A program made the translations under genes and the position numbers. Shown here piece by piece: positions 1 through 5,794 of a stretch of DNA of 5,810 bases. The notes beneath the pieces are model-generated. The model was not told where the DNA came from. It saw nothing but the letters and a program-made list of their open reading frames with translations, and searched no databases. The DNA is from Solirubrobacterales bacterium. Lineage in GTDB: Bacteria; Actinomycetota; Thermoleophilia; Solirubrobacterales; Solirubrobacteraceae. Location of the stretch: the NCBI GenBank assembly GCA_025963955.1, contig JAOPZU010000493.1, forward strand, positions 1 to 5,810, read 5' to 3'. Each line of letters begins with the position of its first letter. The stretch's first letter is position 1.

Positions 1-602
1 GAGGCGCCGCCGCAGAGGACGGCCTGCTCGCCGAACAGGTCGGTCTCGGTCTCGTCCTTGAAGGTCGTCTCGATGACGCCGCCGCGGGTGCAGCCGATGC
101 CCTTGGCGTAGGCCAGGGCGAGGTCGCGGGCGTTGCCCGTGGCGTCCTGCGAGACGGCGATCAGGCCGGGGACGCCGGAGCCCTCGAGGTACTGGCGGCG
201 GACGAGGTGGCCCGGGCCCTTGGGCGCCGCGAGGCCGACGTCGACGCCCGCCGGCGGGTCGACCTCGTTGTAGAGCACCGAGAAGCCGTGCCCGAAGAGC
301 AGCAGGTTGCCCTCGGCGATGCCGTCGCGCACCTCGGACTCCCACACCTGGCGGTGCAGCTCGTCCGGCACGAGCATCATCACGACGTCGCCGCGGGAGG
401 CCGCATCGGCGATCGACAGCACCTCGAGGCCCGCGTCCTTGGCCTTCTGCACCGAGGAGGAGCCCTCGCGCAGGCCTACGACGACGTTCACGCCGGAGTC
501 CTTGAGGTTCTGGGCGTGGGCGTGGCCCTGGGACCCGAAGCCGATGATCGCGACGGTCTTGCCGTCGAGGAGGGTGAGGTCTGCGTCGTCGTCGTAGAAC
601 AT
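1..602 (-). CDS. ilvC: Ketol-acid reductoisomerase (NADP+), N-terminal 200 residues; gene runs off the left edge
   Basis: The enzyme isomerises and reduces 2-acetolactate or 2-aceto-2-hydroxybutyrate with NADPH and Mg2+, the second common step of valine, leucine and isoleucine synthesis, in the cytoplasm. Seen: the N-terminus MFYDDDADL, typical of actinobacterial IlvC; the Rossmann motif GFGSQG at residues 21-26; the cofactor loop LREGSSS with R45, S48 and S50, the pattern that binds the NADPH phosphate; FGHGF with catalytic H105; [11 protein letters not shown]; and DLFGEQ with metal ligands D188 and E192. About 130-140 C-terminal residues of the usual 330-340 (the knotted domain) lie outside the window. 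The ATG at 602 is chosen because the protein then starts exactly like known family members; an in-frame GTG at 629 would add nine residues that resemble no family sequence. It lies 48 bp downstream of the methyltransferase gene on the same strand, with its own promoter candidate. No ilvB or ilvN is visible next to it. Confidence 0.97.
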   Translation of the reverse strand, partial: MFYDDDADLTLLDGKTVAIIGFGSQGHAHAQNLKDSGVNVVVGLREGSSSVQKAKDAGLEVLSIADAASRGDVVMMLVPDELHRQVWESEVRDGIAEGNLLLFGHGFSVLYNEVDPPAGVDVGLAAPKGPGHLVRRQYLEGSGVPGLIAVSQDATGNARDLALAYAKGIGCTRGGVIETTFKDETETDLFGEQAVLCGGA

Positions 603-603
603 G

Positions 604-627
604 GGCGCGGGACGATAGCGCCGCGCC
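604..627. repeat. 7-bp perfect inverted repeat around the ilvC -10 candidate
   Basis: GGCGCGG at 604-610 and CCGCGCC at 621-627 are perfect inverted copies separated by 10 nt, and the TATCGT hexamer lies in the loop. As DNA this could be an operator straddling the promoter; as RNA from the upstream methyltransferase gene it could be a hairpin. No T-tract follows in the minus direction, so it is not a canonical intrinsic terminator. In DNA this GC-rich, a 7-bp match can arise by chance. Confidence 0.35.
612..617 (-). promoter_or_regulatory. Candidate -10 element for a leaderless ilvC transcript
   Basis: On the minus strand the hexamer TATCGT (fits TANNNT) ends 9 nt before the ilvC ATG. No Shine-Dalgarno sequence is present in the upstream bases, so transcription would start at or just before the ATG. 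I see no convincing -35 hexamer. A leaderless message would leave no room for the leader-peptide attenuation common at branched-chain operons elsewhere. This is a sequence-pattern inference, strengthened by the same layout at three other starts in the window. Confidence 0.45.
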
Positions 628-650
628 ACGCTCCGCCGTCGCGCGGCCCG

Positions 651-1511
651 TCAGGCGCCGGCGACGGCCACGAGCGTCCGGCCGGGGATGCTCAGCGAAC
701 CGTCGTCGGCGACGTACGGCGCCAGCCGCTCGTCGAACGCGTCCCGCAGCCGGTAGTGGTCTGCGGGCGACAGGTCACGTACCGCGTTCGTCAGCGTGGG
801 CGACAGGTCGACCTGCTGCTCCCAGACCGCGTCGAGCGTCGGGAAGTCGTAGCGGAGCGCGACCGCGTCCACGACGATGTCCTGGAAGCCGGCCGTCGCC
901 AGGACGTCGGTCAGCTCCTCGCGGTCGGCCAGCGCGAACGGCCCCGGGCGCCCGGGCGGCGGCGCCGGCGCGAAGCCGAGCTCCACGACGAGCGTGCTCG
1001 GCAGCGCCAGCAGCGGGTTGACCTCACGCGTGTCCCAGACCGCAAGCGCCACGCGCCCCTGGGGCCGCAGCACGCGCCGCGTCTCCCGCAGCGCCGTCTC
1101 CGGATCGGCGAGCAGCATGTAGCCCCAGCGGCAGAGGACCGCGTCGACCGAGGCGGTCCCGAGGTCGATCCACTCGGCCTCCATCGGCCGGGCCTCCACC
1201 ATGTCCATCAGCCCGAGCTCCCCGGCGCGCTCGCGGGCGACCGCGACCATCGCCTCGGCGCCGTCCGTGGAGATGAGCTTGCCGCCGGGCCGCAGCAGCT
1301 CCGCGGCCAGCAGCCCCGTGTCGCCTGGCCCGGCCGCGAGCTCCAGGACCGTCTGGCCCGGCTGCGGTTCGATCGCCTCGACCATCCAGTGCGACACGGG
1401 GGCCGCCGCCGCCTGGAAGGCGGCGCGGCGGGCGCTCCAGCCGGCCGCGCCCGCTTCCCAGCAGTCGCGGCTGGCCGTGCGGAACTCGGCGACGTCCTCC
1501 TCGAGCCCCAC
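651..1511 (-). CDS. Class I SAM-dependent methyltransferase, substrate unknown
   Basis: A cytoplasmic protein of 286 residues with a Rossmann-like methyltransferase fold of the Methyltransf_11/25 (UbiE-like) type. Seen: motif I LELAAGPGD at residues 56-64, the SAM-binding glycine loop; the acidic residue D83 in STDGAEAMV, expected to contact the ribose; DAVLCRWGYMLLADP at 123-137; and the post-motif helix and strand ALRETRRVLRPQGRVALAVW. A C-terminal region of roughly 115 residues probably shapes the substrate pocket and gives no clue to substrate. There is no signal peptide or membrane segment. The GTG at 1511 is chosen because it is the only start that keeps the conserved N-terminal helix; the next methionine, M43, would remove it. 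The start overlaps the stop of the upstream secreted-protein gene as TAGTG, implying translational coupling. It lacks the FGLRN-type motif of MenG/UbiE, so a quinone methylation role is not supported despite the nearby men genes. Confidence 0.9.
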   Translation of the reverse strand: MGLEEDVAEFRTASRDCWEAGAAGWSARRAAFQAAAAPVSHWMVEAIEPQPGQTVLELAAGPGDTGLLAAELLRPGGKLISTDGAEAMVAVARERAGELGLMDMVEARPMEAEWIDLGTASVDAVLCRWGYMLLADPETALRETRRVLRPQGRVALAVWDTREVNPLLALPSTLVVELGFAPAPPPGRPGPFALADREELTDVLATAGFQDIVVDAVALRYDFPTLDAVWEQQVDLSPTLTNAVRDLSPADHYRLRDAFDERLAPYVADDGSLSIPGRTLVAVAGA

Positions 1512-1513
1512 TA
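1509..1513 (-). other. TAGTG stop/start overlap coupling two genes
   Basis: On the minus strand the TAG stop of the secreted-protein gene (1513-1511) shares its last base with the GTG start of the methyltransferase gene (1511-1509). No clear Shine-Dalgarno sequence precedes the GTG. This geometry is typical of termination-reinitiation, so the methyltransferase is probably translated from the same message as the secreted protein. Confidence 0.75.
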
Positions 1514-3574
1514 CTTCAGCTTGAACGTGACGACGACCGGCTTGGAGAAGACCCCCGAGCCGTCGATGGCGAGGACCGTGAGCTCGTAACGTCCGGCCTT
1601 CGGCTTCAGCGCCTTCTTGAGCTTGTAGGAGAAGTCGTTCCCCGTGATCTGCGCGGTGAAGAAGATCGGCTTGGTGCACTTGGCCGACCGGAACGCCGTC
1701 TTCCCGTCCAGGTAGACGCAGGCCGTCGGGCTCTTCGGGACCGCGGCGTTCCCCACCGCCAGGCGGCGCAGCGACATCGTCACGAGCTTCACGCCCTGCG
1801 GGTCGGTCGCGGTGCCGGTGAAGGCGACCTTGGACACCAGCACCGGGTCCAGGACCTTGCGGGCCTTCCTGCCGAGCTTCGTCGTGGCGAGGATCGCGAA
1901 GGCGCCATTCTGCGTCGGCGTCCTGAGCGTCACCACCGGGACCGAGCCGTCCGCGACCGCAACCGCCGGAATGGCGGCGGCGGCGCTCGCGGCACCGAAG
2001 TTGTCGACCACCGTCACCCGCGCGTTGTAGAGCCCGAGCTGGCGGTAGGCGTGCGAGATGGTCGGCGTCGTCGTCTCGGCAGTGCTGCCGTCCCCGAACT
2101 CCCACTGGTACTTCGCGATGGAGCCACCGCTCGCGGCCTCCGGATCGCTCGAGCCCGAGGCGTCGAAGGTCACGGCCTGGTCCTGCAGGACCTTCTGGGC
2201 GGAGACGGTGCCCACGGCGGTCGGCGCGCGGTTGACGAACTCGTCGGCGCCCAGATCGGTCGCGGGGCCCGACTTCCGCGGCTGCGCGTCGATGTCGGTG
2301 GTCGCGTCGCCGGCGGCCACGTCGCCGCCCTTGTCGATCACCGGCGCGTCGGCGCGCAGGTGGATGTTCTGCTTCGCGAGGTTGACGAACAGCTTGGCGT
2401 CCGGCGTGTTGGACGAGCCGGTCACCGTCACCGCGCCCTTGCCGGCGGCGGCGGCCTGGGGCGTCTGGGTCGTGTCGGAGTTCGTGATCGCGACTCTCGC
2501 GGTGTTCGCGGTGCCCGAGACGAGGACGATGGGCGTGCTCGGCGCGAAGCTCGTGACGGCGCCCTGCCCGGACGCGTGCAGGATCGAGCGGTCGAAGGCG
2601 ACGTCGATGTTGCCCACCGCCGTCTGCCCGCCGGCGCCCGCGTTGACGGTGAAGGGGGCCTTGCCGCCGGCGATCGTGACGTTCTTGGCGGTGATCTTGA
2701 TGTCGCCGGCCGTGTCCATACCGGGCAGGGCGCCGACCAGGGAGGCGGCGTTGACGCCCGCGGCGCTGGAGCCGGGGAGCAGCACGCTCGTGTAGAGGAC
2801 CAACGCCTTCTTGGTGGCGGAGGTCGCGGCGCTCGTCACGGCAAGGGCGTCGTACGTCGATTTGGCGGCGACGAGCGAGCTGCGCAGGATCGTGTTCGGC
2901 GTCGTGACGCCGTTCGTGATGTCGTTGCCGGTGAAGCCGACGGCCGGGCCGTTGCCCGCCCCCGAGAGGATCACGGTGCCGTCGATGGCCAGCGACGAGG
3001 TCGCGTTGCCGGCGACCGCGGGCTGCGTCTGCGTGGTCGCGCCGGCGGGGCCGTTGATGATCGTCACGGCGGAGATCGTGTTGACGCCGCCGGCGACGAG
3101 CGGGTCGACGCGGTAGGCGGGCGCGTCGCTCGTGCTGGCGACCAGGCGGATGATCGCCGAGTTCCTGAGCGTGGTCCCGCGGCCGGTGACCAGGACGCCG
3201 GGGCCGGCGTTCGTCCCGGTCTGGACCGTGATGCCGTCAAGGATGTCGCCCTCGACCAGGGTGATGACCGGGTCGCCCGCGGTCGTGGACGCGCTGGACA
3301 GCGTCGTCTTGCCCGCGGTGCCCACGATGTTGACGTTCTTCTTCGTCAGCGTGACCTTCGCCGGCTCGGTGTAGGTGCCGGGCTTCACGGTGATCGTGTC
3401 CCCGTCGGCGACCGCCGCGACCGCCTGCGTCAGCGTCCTGCAGACCTTCGCCGCGCAGCCGTCGGCGGCGGCCCCGTCCACCGTGTAGGTCTCGGCGGCC
3501 CGGGCGGCGGCGGTGGGCAGCGCGAGCGCGGACAGCGCGAGACCGAGGCTGATGGAGGTGACCCTGCGAGGCAT
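1511..3574 (-). CDS. Secreted protein with parallel beta-helix (pectin-lyase-like) region, choice-of-anchor Q-type motif and PKD domain
   Basis: A 687-residue exported protein. Residues 1-26 form a Sec signal peptide: basic start MPRRV, a hydrophobic core rich in Leu and Ala, and a likely cleavage site after ARA. Residues about 28-440 are Thr/Ala/Val/Gly-rich and begin with CRTLTQAVAAVADGDTITV and PGTYTE, the usual opening of right-handed beta-helix proteins; short strand-turn units such as LRNSAI, VTIAGG and DRSILH recur. Residues 427-445 (DIDAQPRK then DLGADEF) match the closing motif of choice-of-anchor Q proteins. Residues about 448-541 are a PKD domain (FDASGSSDPE, WEFGDGS at 491-497, then the YNARVTVVDNFG strand). 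Residues 545-687 form an Ig-like C-terminal domain ending TFKLK. Only four cysteines occur, in two close pairs (C40/C45 and C619/C633), consistent with two disulfides. There is no LPXTG motif, no C-terminal membrane helix and no lipobox, so it is probably released or loosely cell-wall associated. No catalytic residues are recognisable; a polysaccharide-binding or adhesive role is inference. The ATG at 3574 gives a proper signal peptide. Confidence 0.9.
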   Translation of the reverse strand: MPRRVTSISLGLALSALALPTAAARAAETYTVDGAAADGCAAKVCRTLTQAVAAVADGDTITVKPGTYTEPAKVTLTKKNVNIVGTAGKTTLSSASTTAGDPVITLVEGDILDGITVQTGTNAGPGVLVTGRGTTLRNSAIIRLVASTSDAPAYRVDPLVAGGVNTISAVTIINGPAGATTQTQPAVAGNATSSLAIDGTVILSGAGNGPAVGFTGNDITNGVTTPNTILRSSLVAAKSTYDALAVTSAATSATKKALVLYTSVLLPGSSAAGVNAASLVGALPGMDTAGDIKITAKNVTIAGGKAPFTVNAGAGGQTAVGNIDVAFDRSILHASGQGAVTSFAPSTPIVLVSGTANTARVAITNSDTTQTPQAAAAGKGAVTVTGSSNTPDAKLFVNLAKQNIHLRADAPVIDKGGDVAAGDATTDIDAQPRKSGPATDLGADEFVNRAPTAVGTVSAQKVLQDQAVTFDASGSSDPEAASGGSIAKYQWEFGDGSTAETTTPTISHAYRQLGLYNARVTVVDNFGAASAAAAIPAVAVADGSVPVVTLRTPTQNGAFAILATTKLGRKARKVLDPVLVSKVAFTGTATDPQGVKLVTMSLRRLAVGNAAVPKSPTACVYLDGKTAFRSAKCTKPIFFTAQITGNDFSYKLKKALKPKAGRYELTVLAIDGSGVFSKPVVVTFKLK

Positions 3575-3580
3575 CCGGGC

Positions 3581-3586
3581 ATCGTA
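3581..3586 (-). promoter_or_regulatory. Candidate -10 element for a leaderless secreted-protein transcript
   Basis: On the minus strand TACGAT (fits TANNNT) ends 6 nt before the ATG at 3574, the spacing expected if transcription starts on the ATG itself. No Shine-Dalgarno sequence lies between the menE stop and this ATG, and no good -35 hexamer is seen. It suggests that the secreted-protein and methyltransferase pair has its own promoter, separate from menE. Confidence 0.45.
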
Positions 3587-3598
3587 GTCGCAGTGCGG

Positions 3599-3615
3599 GA
3601 CGCGTGGGCCGCGTC
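3599..3615. repeat. 6-bp inverted repeat between menE and the secreted-protein gene
   Basis: GACGCG at 3599-3604 and CGCGTC at 3610-3615 form a perfect 6-bp stem with a 5-nt loop. It begins 19 nt after the menE stop on the minus strand and lies 12-28 bp upstream of the TACGAT hexamer. It could end or stabilise the menE message, although no T-tract follows, or act as an operator over the -35 region of the next gene. With a stem this short in GC-rich DNA, chance is a real alternative. Confidence 0.35.
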
Positions 3616-3634
3616 GGTCGAGGCGCGTCGTCGG

Positions 3635-4915
3635 CTACCGCAGCCCGCGACGCAGCAGCTTCCCCGAGCCCGTGCGCGGCAGGTCCTCGACGACCCGCAC
3701 CCCCTTCGGCACCTTGAAGCGCGCGAGGCGCGCGGCGCAGTGCTCCCGCAGCTGCTCGGGCGAGGCGCTCATCCCGTCCCGCAGGACGACGAGCGCGTGC
3801 ACCGCTTCCCCCCACTCCGGGTCGGCGCGGCCCAGGACGGCCGCCTCGGCGACCGCCGGGTGCTCCGCGAGCACGGCCTCGACCTCGGTCGGGGCGACGT
3901 TCTCCCCGCCGGTCACGATCGTGTCCGCCTTGCGGCCCACGACGGTCAGCCGCCCTTCCGCGTCCAGCCGCCCCAGGTCGCCCGTGGCCAGCTCGCGTTG
4001 CGGGTCGTTCCCTGTCACCGTGAGCCCGCGCACGAAGATCTCGCCGTCCTCCCCCACGCGGACGCGCGTGGTGAACAGCGGCGGCCCCGCGTCCGCCTGG
4101 CCGTCCCCCGGACGCTGCGTGGTGACCTGCGAGCAGGCCTCGGTCAGGCCGTAGGTCTGGGACACGGGCACGCCGGCCGCCGCCGCGCGCAGCAGCAGTT
4201 CGGGCGCCACCGGGCCACCGCCGACCAGCGCGCAGCGCAGTGCCGGCGGGCGCTCGAGGCCGGCGTCCAGCAGCCGCGCGAGGGTCGTCGGGACCACGGA
4301 GATCAGCGTGATCCCGTCGTGCGTCAGGGCGTCCAGCACCCGCTGGGTGTCCCACGACTCGTGGACGACGGCCGTCCCGCCGGTGATCGCGCCGCGCACG
4401 AGGATCGAGAGGCCACCGACGTGGCTGACCGGCAGCGCGCAGAGCCAGCGCTCGGGGCCCGGGGAGCGCAGCGCCGTCGCGCTGCCGAGCGCGCTCCACA
4501 GCCAGTTGCCGAAGGACAGCGCGATCGGCTTGGCCATCCCGCTCGTGCCGCTGGTCTGGATGATCGCCGCGGTGGCGTCGAGATCGTGGTGCGTGACCGG
4601 GGTGAAGGCCCCGGTCACCTCGCTGGACGGCAGCGGCCCGGCCAGGACGTGGTCCGCGGCCGGCCGCTCGGCCTCGGTCAGCCGCAGGTCGTGCGGAACC
4701 GCCACGGCCCCGCGCAGCCAGACCGCGTGCAGGGCGACCGCGAAGTCCTCCCCCGGCGCCAGGGCGAGCGCGACCCGTTCGCCGGGGCCCACGCCGTCGA
4801 GGCCGGCGGCGGTTCGCAGGGCCCGCGCGTGCAACTGCGCGAAGGTGAGCGCGCCCACCGCGGGGCGGTCCGGATGCGCGCGTGCCGCGCGGGTGAGCCA
4901 GGCGTCGACGACCAC
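3635..4915 (-). CDS. menE: o-Succinylbenzoate-CoA ligase (MenE)
   Basis: A cytoplasmic acyl-adenylate ligase that activates o-succinylbenzoate with ATP and CoA to the CoA thioester, the substrate of MenB in menaquinone synthesis. Of 426 residues. ANL-superfamily motifs in order: phosphate loop TSGTSGMAK at 121-129; [10 protein letters not shown] at 161-170; the VGGGPV turn at 231-236; [11 protein letters not shown] at 253-263; TGD with D313; [14 protein letters not shown] at 327-340, the hinge and ribose region; and catalytic K419 in PRTGSGK. The combination of HVGGLS, GGGPV and [12 protein letters not shown] followed by GPPLF is the MenE pattern rather than a long-chain acyl-CoA ligase, and the divergent menB neighbour supports this. 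At 426 residues it is shorter than B. subtilis MenE (about 486). The frame stays open to an ATG at 4981 inside menB, but GTG 4915 is preferred: it puts the [17 protein letters not shown] helix at the N-terminus as in the family, leaves menB unoverlapped, and sits 7 nt after a TACTTT hexamer. An in-frame TTG at 4924 is possible but would fall within that hexamer. Confidence 0.93.
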   Translation of the reverse strand: MVVDAWLTRAARAHPDRPAVGALTFAQLHARALRTAAGLDGVGPGERVALALAPGEDFAVALHAVWLRGAVAVPHDLRLTEAERPAADHVLAGPLPSSEVTGAFTPVTHHDLDATAAIIQTSGTSGMAKPIALSFGNWLWSALGSATALRSPGPERWLCALPVSHVGGLSILVRGAITGGTAVVHESWDTQRVLDALTHDGITLISVVPTTLARLLDAGLERPPALRCALVGGGPVAPELLLRAAAAGVPVSQTYGLTEACSQVTTQRPGDGQADAGPPLFTTRVRVGEDGEIFVRGLTVTGNDPQRELATGDLGRLDAEGRLTVVGRKADTIVTGGENVAPTEVEAVLAEHPAVAEAAVLGRADPEWGEAVHALVVLRDGMSASPEQLREHCAARLARFKVPKGVRVVEDLPRTGSGKLLRRGLR

Positions 4916-4922
4916 GCCGCTC

Positions 4923-4928
4923 AAAGTA
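4923..4928 (-). promoter_or_regulatory. Candidate -10 element for leaderless menE
   Basis: On the minus strand TACTTT (fits TANNNT) ends 7 nt before the menE GTG at 4915, with no Shine-Dalgarno sequence between. It shares bases 4927-4928 with the oppositely oriented menB hexamer. CTGACA at 4947-4942 resembles a -35 box but leaves only 13 bp of spacer, which is too short for a standard promoter. Confidence 0.5.
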
Positions 4929-4932
4929 GCCT
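4927..4932 (+). promoter_or_regulatory. Candidate -10 element for leaderless menB
   Basis: TAGCCT (fits TANNNT) ends 8 nt before the menB ATG at 4941. No purine-rich Shine-Dalgarno sequence lies in the intervening bases. A weak -35 match, TCGACG at 4905-4910, lies 16 bp upstream, inside the menE coding sequence. The hexamer overlaps the menE one by 2 bp, so RNA polymerase probably cannot occupy both at once. Confidence 0.5.
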
Positions 4933-4940
4933 GCCGGTCT

Positions 4941-5780
4941 ATGTCAGTGACCTGGACGCCCGCCGGCGAGTACGAGGACATCCGCTACGAGATCAGCGAG
5001 GACGGGATCGCGAAGGTGACGATCAACCGTCCCGAGGTCCGCAACGCCTTCCGGCCGCAGACCCTGATCGAGGTGTCGGCCGCCTTCGAGGCGGCGCGCG
5101 AGAACGTCGACGTCGGCGTGATCATCTTCACGGGCGAGGGCCCGCTCGCCTTCTGCTCCGGCGGGGACCAGAACGTCCGCGGCGACACGGGGTACATGAC
5201 GGACCCGAGCGCGACGGGCCGCGCCGCCGTCGGCCGCTTCCACGTGACGGACCTGCAGGTCCAGATGCGCCGGCTGCCCAAGCCGGTCGTCGCCATGGTC
5301 GCGGGCTACGCCGTCGGCGGCGGCCATGTGCTGCACCTCTGCTGCGACCTGACGATCGCGGCGGACAACGCGCGCTTCGGGCAGACGGGGCCCCGCGTCG
5401 GCTCGTGGGACGGCGGCTTCGGCGCGTCCCTGCTGGCGGACCTCGTGGGGACCAAGAAGGCCAAGGAGATCTGGATGCTCTGCCGGCAGTACGACGCGCG
5501 GGAGGCGCTGCAGATGGGGCTCGTCAACACGGTCGTCCCGCTCGAGCAGCTCGAGGAGGAGACGGTCAAGTGGTGCCGCGAGATGCTCGCGCTCTCCCCC
5601 TTCGCCCTGCGCCTGGTGAAGTCGAGCTTCAACGCGCACGAGGACGGCTACGCCGGCATCCAGCAGCTCGCGCACGACACGAACCTCCTCTTCTACGGCA
5701 ACGAGGAGGCGCAGGAGGGCCGCGACGCGTACCGCGAGAAGCGCAAGCCGGACTTCAGCAAGTTCCCGCGGCGGGCCTGA
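4941..5780 (+). CDS. menB: 1,4-Dihydroxy-2-naphthoyl-CoA synthase (MenB), type I
   Basis: A crotonase-fold enzyme of 279 residues that performs the intramolecular Claisen (Dieckmann-type) ring closure of o-succinylbenzoyl-CoA, the step after MenE in menaquinone synthesis. Seen: [11 protein letters not shown] at 29-39; oxyanion-hole loop FCSGGDQ at 71-77; [13 protein letters not shown] at 120-132; [12 protein letters not shown] at 148-159, giving S155 and catalytic D157 (E. coli S161 and D163); the LCRQYDA and [10 protein letters not shown] segments; Y252 in LFYGNEE (E. coli Y258); and the C-terminal tail [11 protein letters not shown]. Length and tail match E. coli MenB (285 residues) with no truncation. 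G150 occupies the position that is Gly in E. coli MenB (bicarbonate-dependent, type I) and Asp185 in M. tuberculosis MenB (type II), so bicarbonate dependence is predicted. The ATG at 4941 starts [17 protein letters not shown], which lines up with family N-termini; the longer open frame upstream is antisense to menE. The gene diverges from menE and is followed 14 nt later by a possible next gene. Confidence 0.97.
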   Translation: MSVTWTPAGEYEDIRYEISEDGIAKVTINRPEVRNAFRPQTLIEVSAAFEAARENVDVGVIIFTGEGPLAFCSGGDQNVRGDTGYMTDPSATGRAAVGRFHVTDLQVQMRRLPKPVVAMVAGYAVGGGHVLHLCCDLTIAADNARFGQTGPRVGSWDGGFGASLLADLVGTKKAKEIWMLCRQYDAREALQMGLVNTVVPLEQLEEETVKWCREMLALSPFALRLVKSSFNAHEDGYAGIQQLAHDTNLLFYGNEEAQEGRDAYREKRKPDFSKFPRRA

Positions 5781-5785
5781 GGGAG
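5781..5785 (+). promoter_or_regulatory. Possible ribosome binding site for the gene starting at 5795
   Basis: GGGAG directly after the menB stop lies 9 nt upstream of a GTG at 5795. This is a reasonable Shine-Dalgarno distance for an internal gene of an operon and contrasts with the SD-less first genes of this window. Confidence 0.35.
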
Positions 5786-5794
5786 CACCCGGCC

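Noticed and set aside
651..1511. Methyltransferase as MenG/UbiE (final methylation of demethylmenaquinone)
   Set aside because: Proximity to menE and menB is suggestive, but the protein is longer (286 versus about 230 residues), lacks the FGLRN-type motif, and is coupled to the secreted-protein gene instead.
207..1589. 460-residue plus-strand open frame antisense to ilvC and the methyltransferase gene
   Set aside because: Its translation is Arg/Gly/His-rich with no domain, and it lies opposite two well-supported genes. It is a by-product of GC-rich codon use.
1512..2105. Upstream extension of the methyltransferase reading frame into the secreted-protein gene
   Set aside because: The extension is low-complexity Arg/Gly/Asp sequence lying entirely within the secreted-protein gene in another frame; recognisable methyltransferase sequence begins only after the GTG at 1511.
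2058..2795. 245-residue plus-strand open frame antisense to the secreted-protein gene
   Set aside because: There is no start signal and no recognisable domain. The opposite strand encodes a coherent signal peptide, beta-helix and PKD domain.
3237..4499. 420-residue minus-strand open frame across menE and the secreted-protein gene
   Set aside because: It is rich in Arg/Gly/Ala without motifs and is in the wrong frame for both real genes it overlaps.
4903..4910. CGTCGACG palindrome at the start of menE as an operator
   Set aside because: This 8-bp GC-rich palindrome is expected often in such DNA and lies within menE coding sequence; nothing else marks it as a binding site.
4308..4940. N-terminal extension of menB by 211 codons
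   Set aside because: It runs antisense to menE, and the family N-terminus begins at the ATG at 4941.
4944..5675. 243-residue minus-strand open frame antisense to menB
   Set aside because: It is Arg/Leu/Glu/Val-rich with no motif, while MenB on the plus strand is unmistakable.
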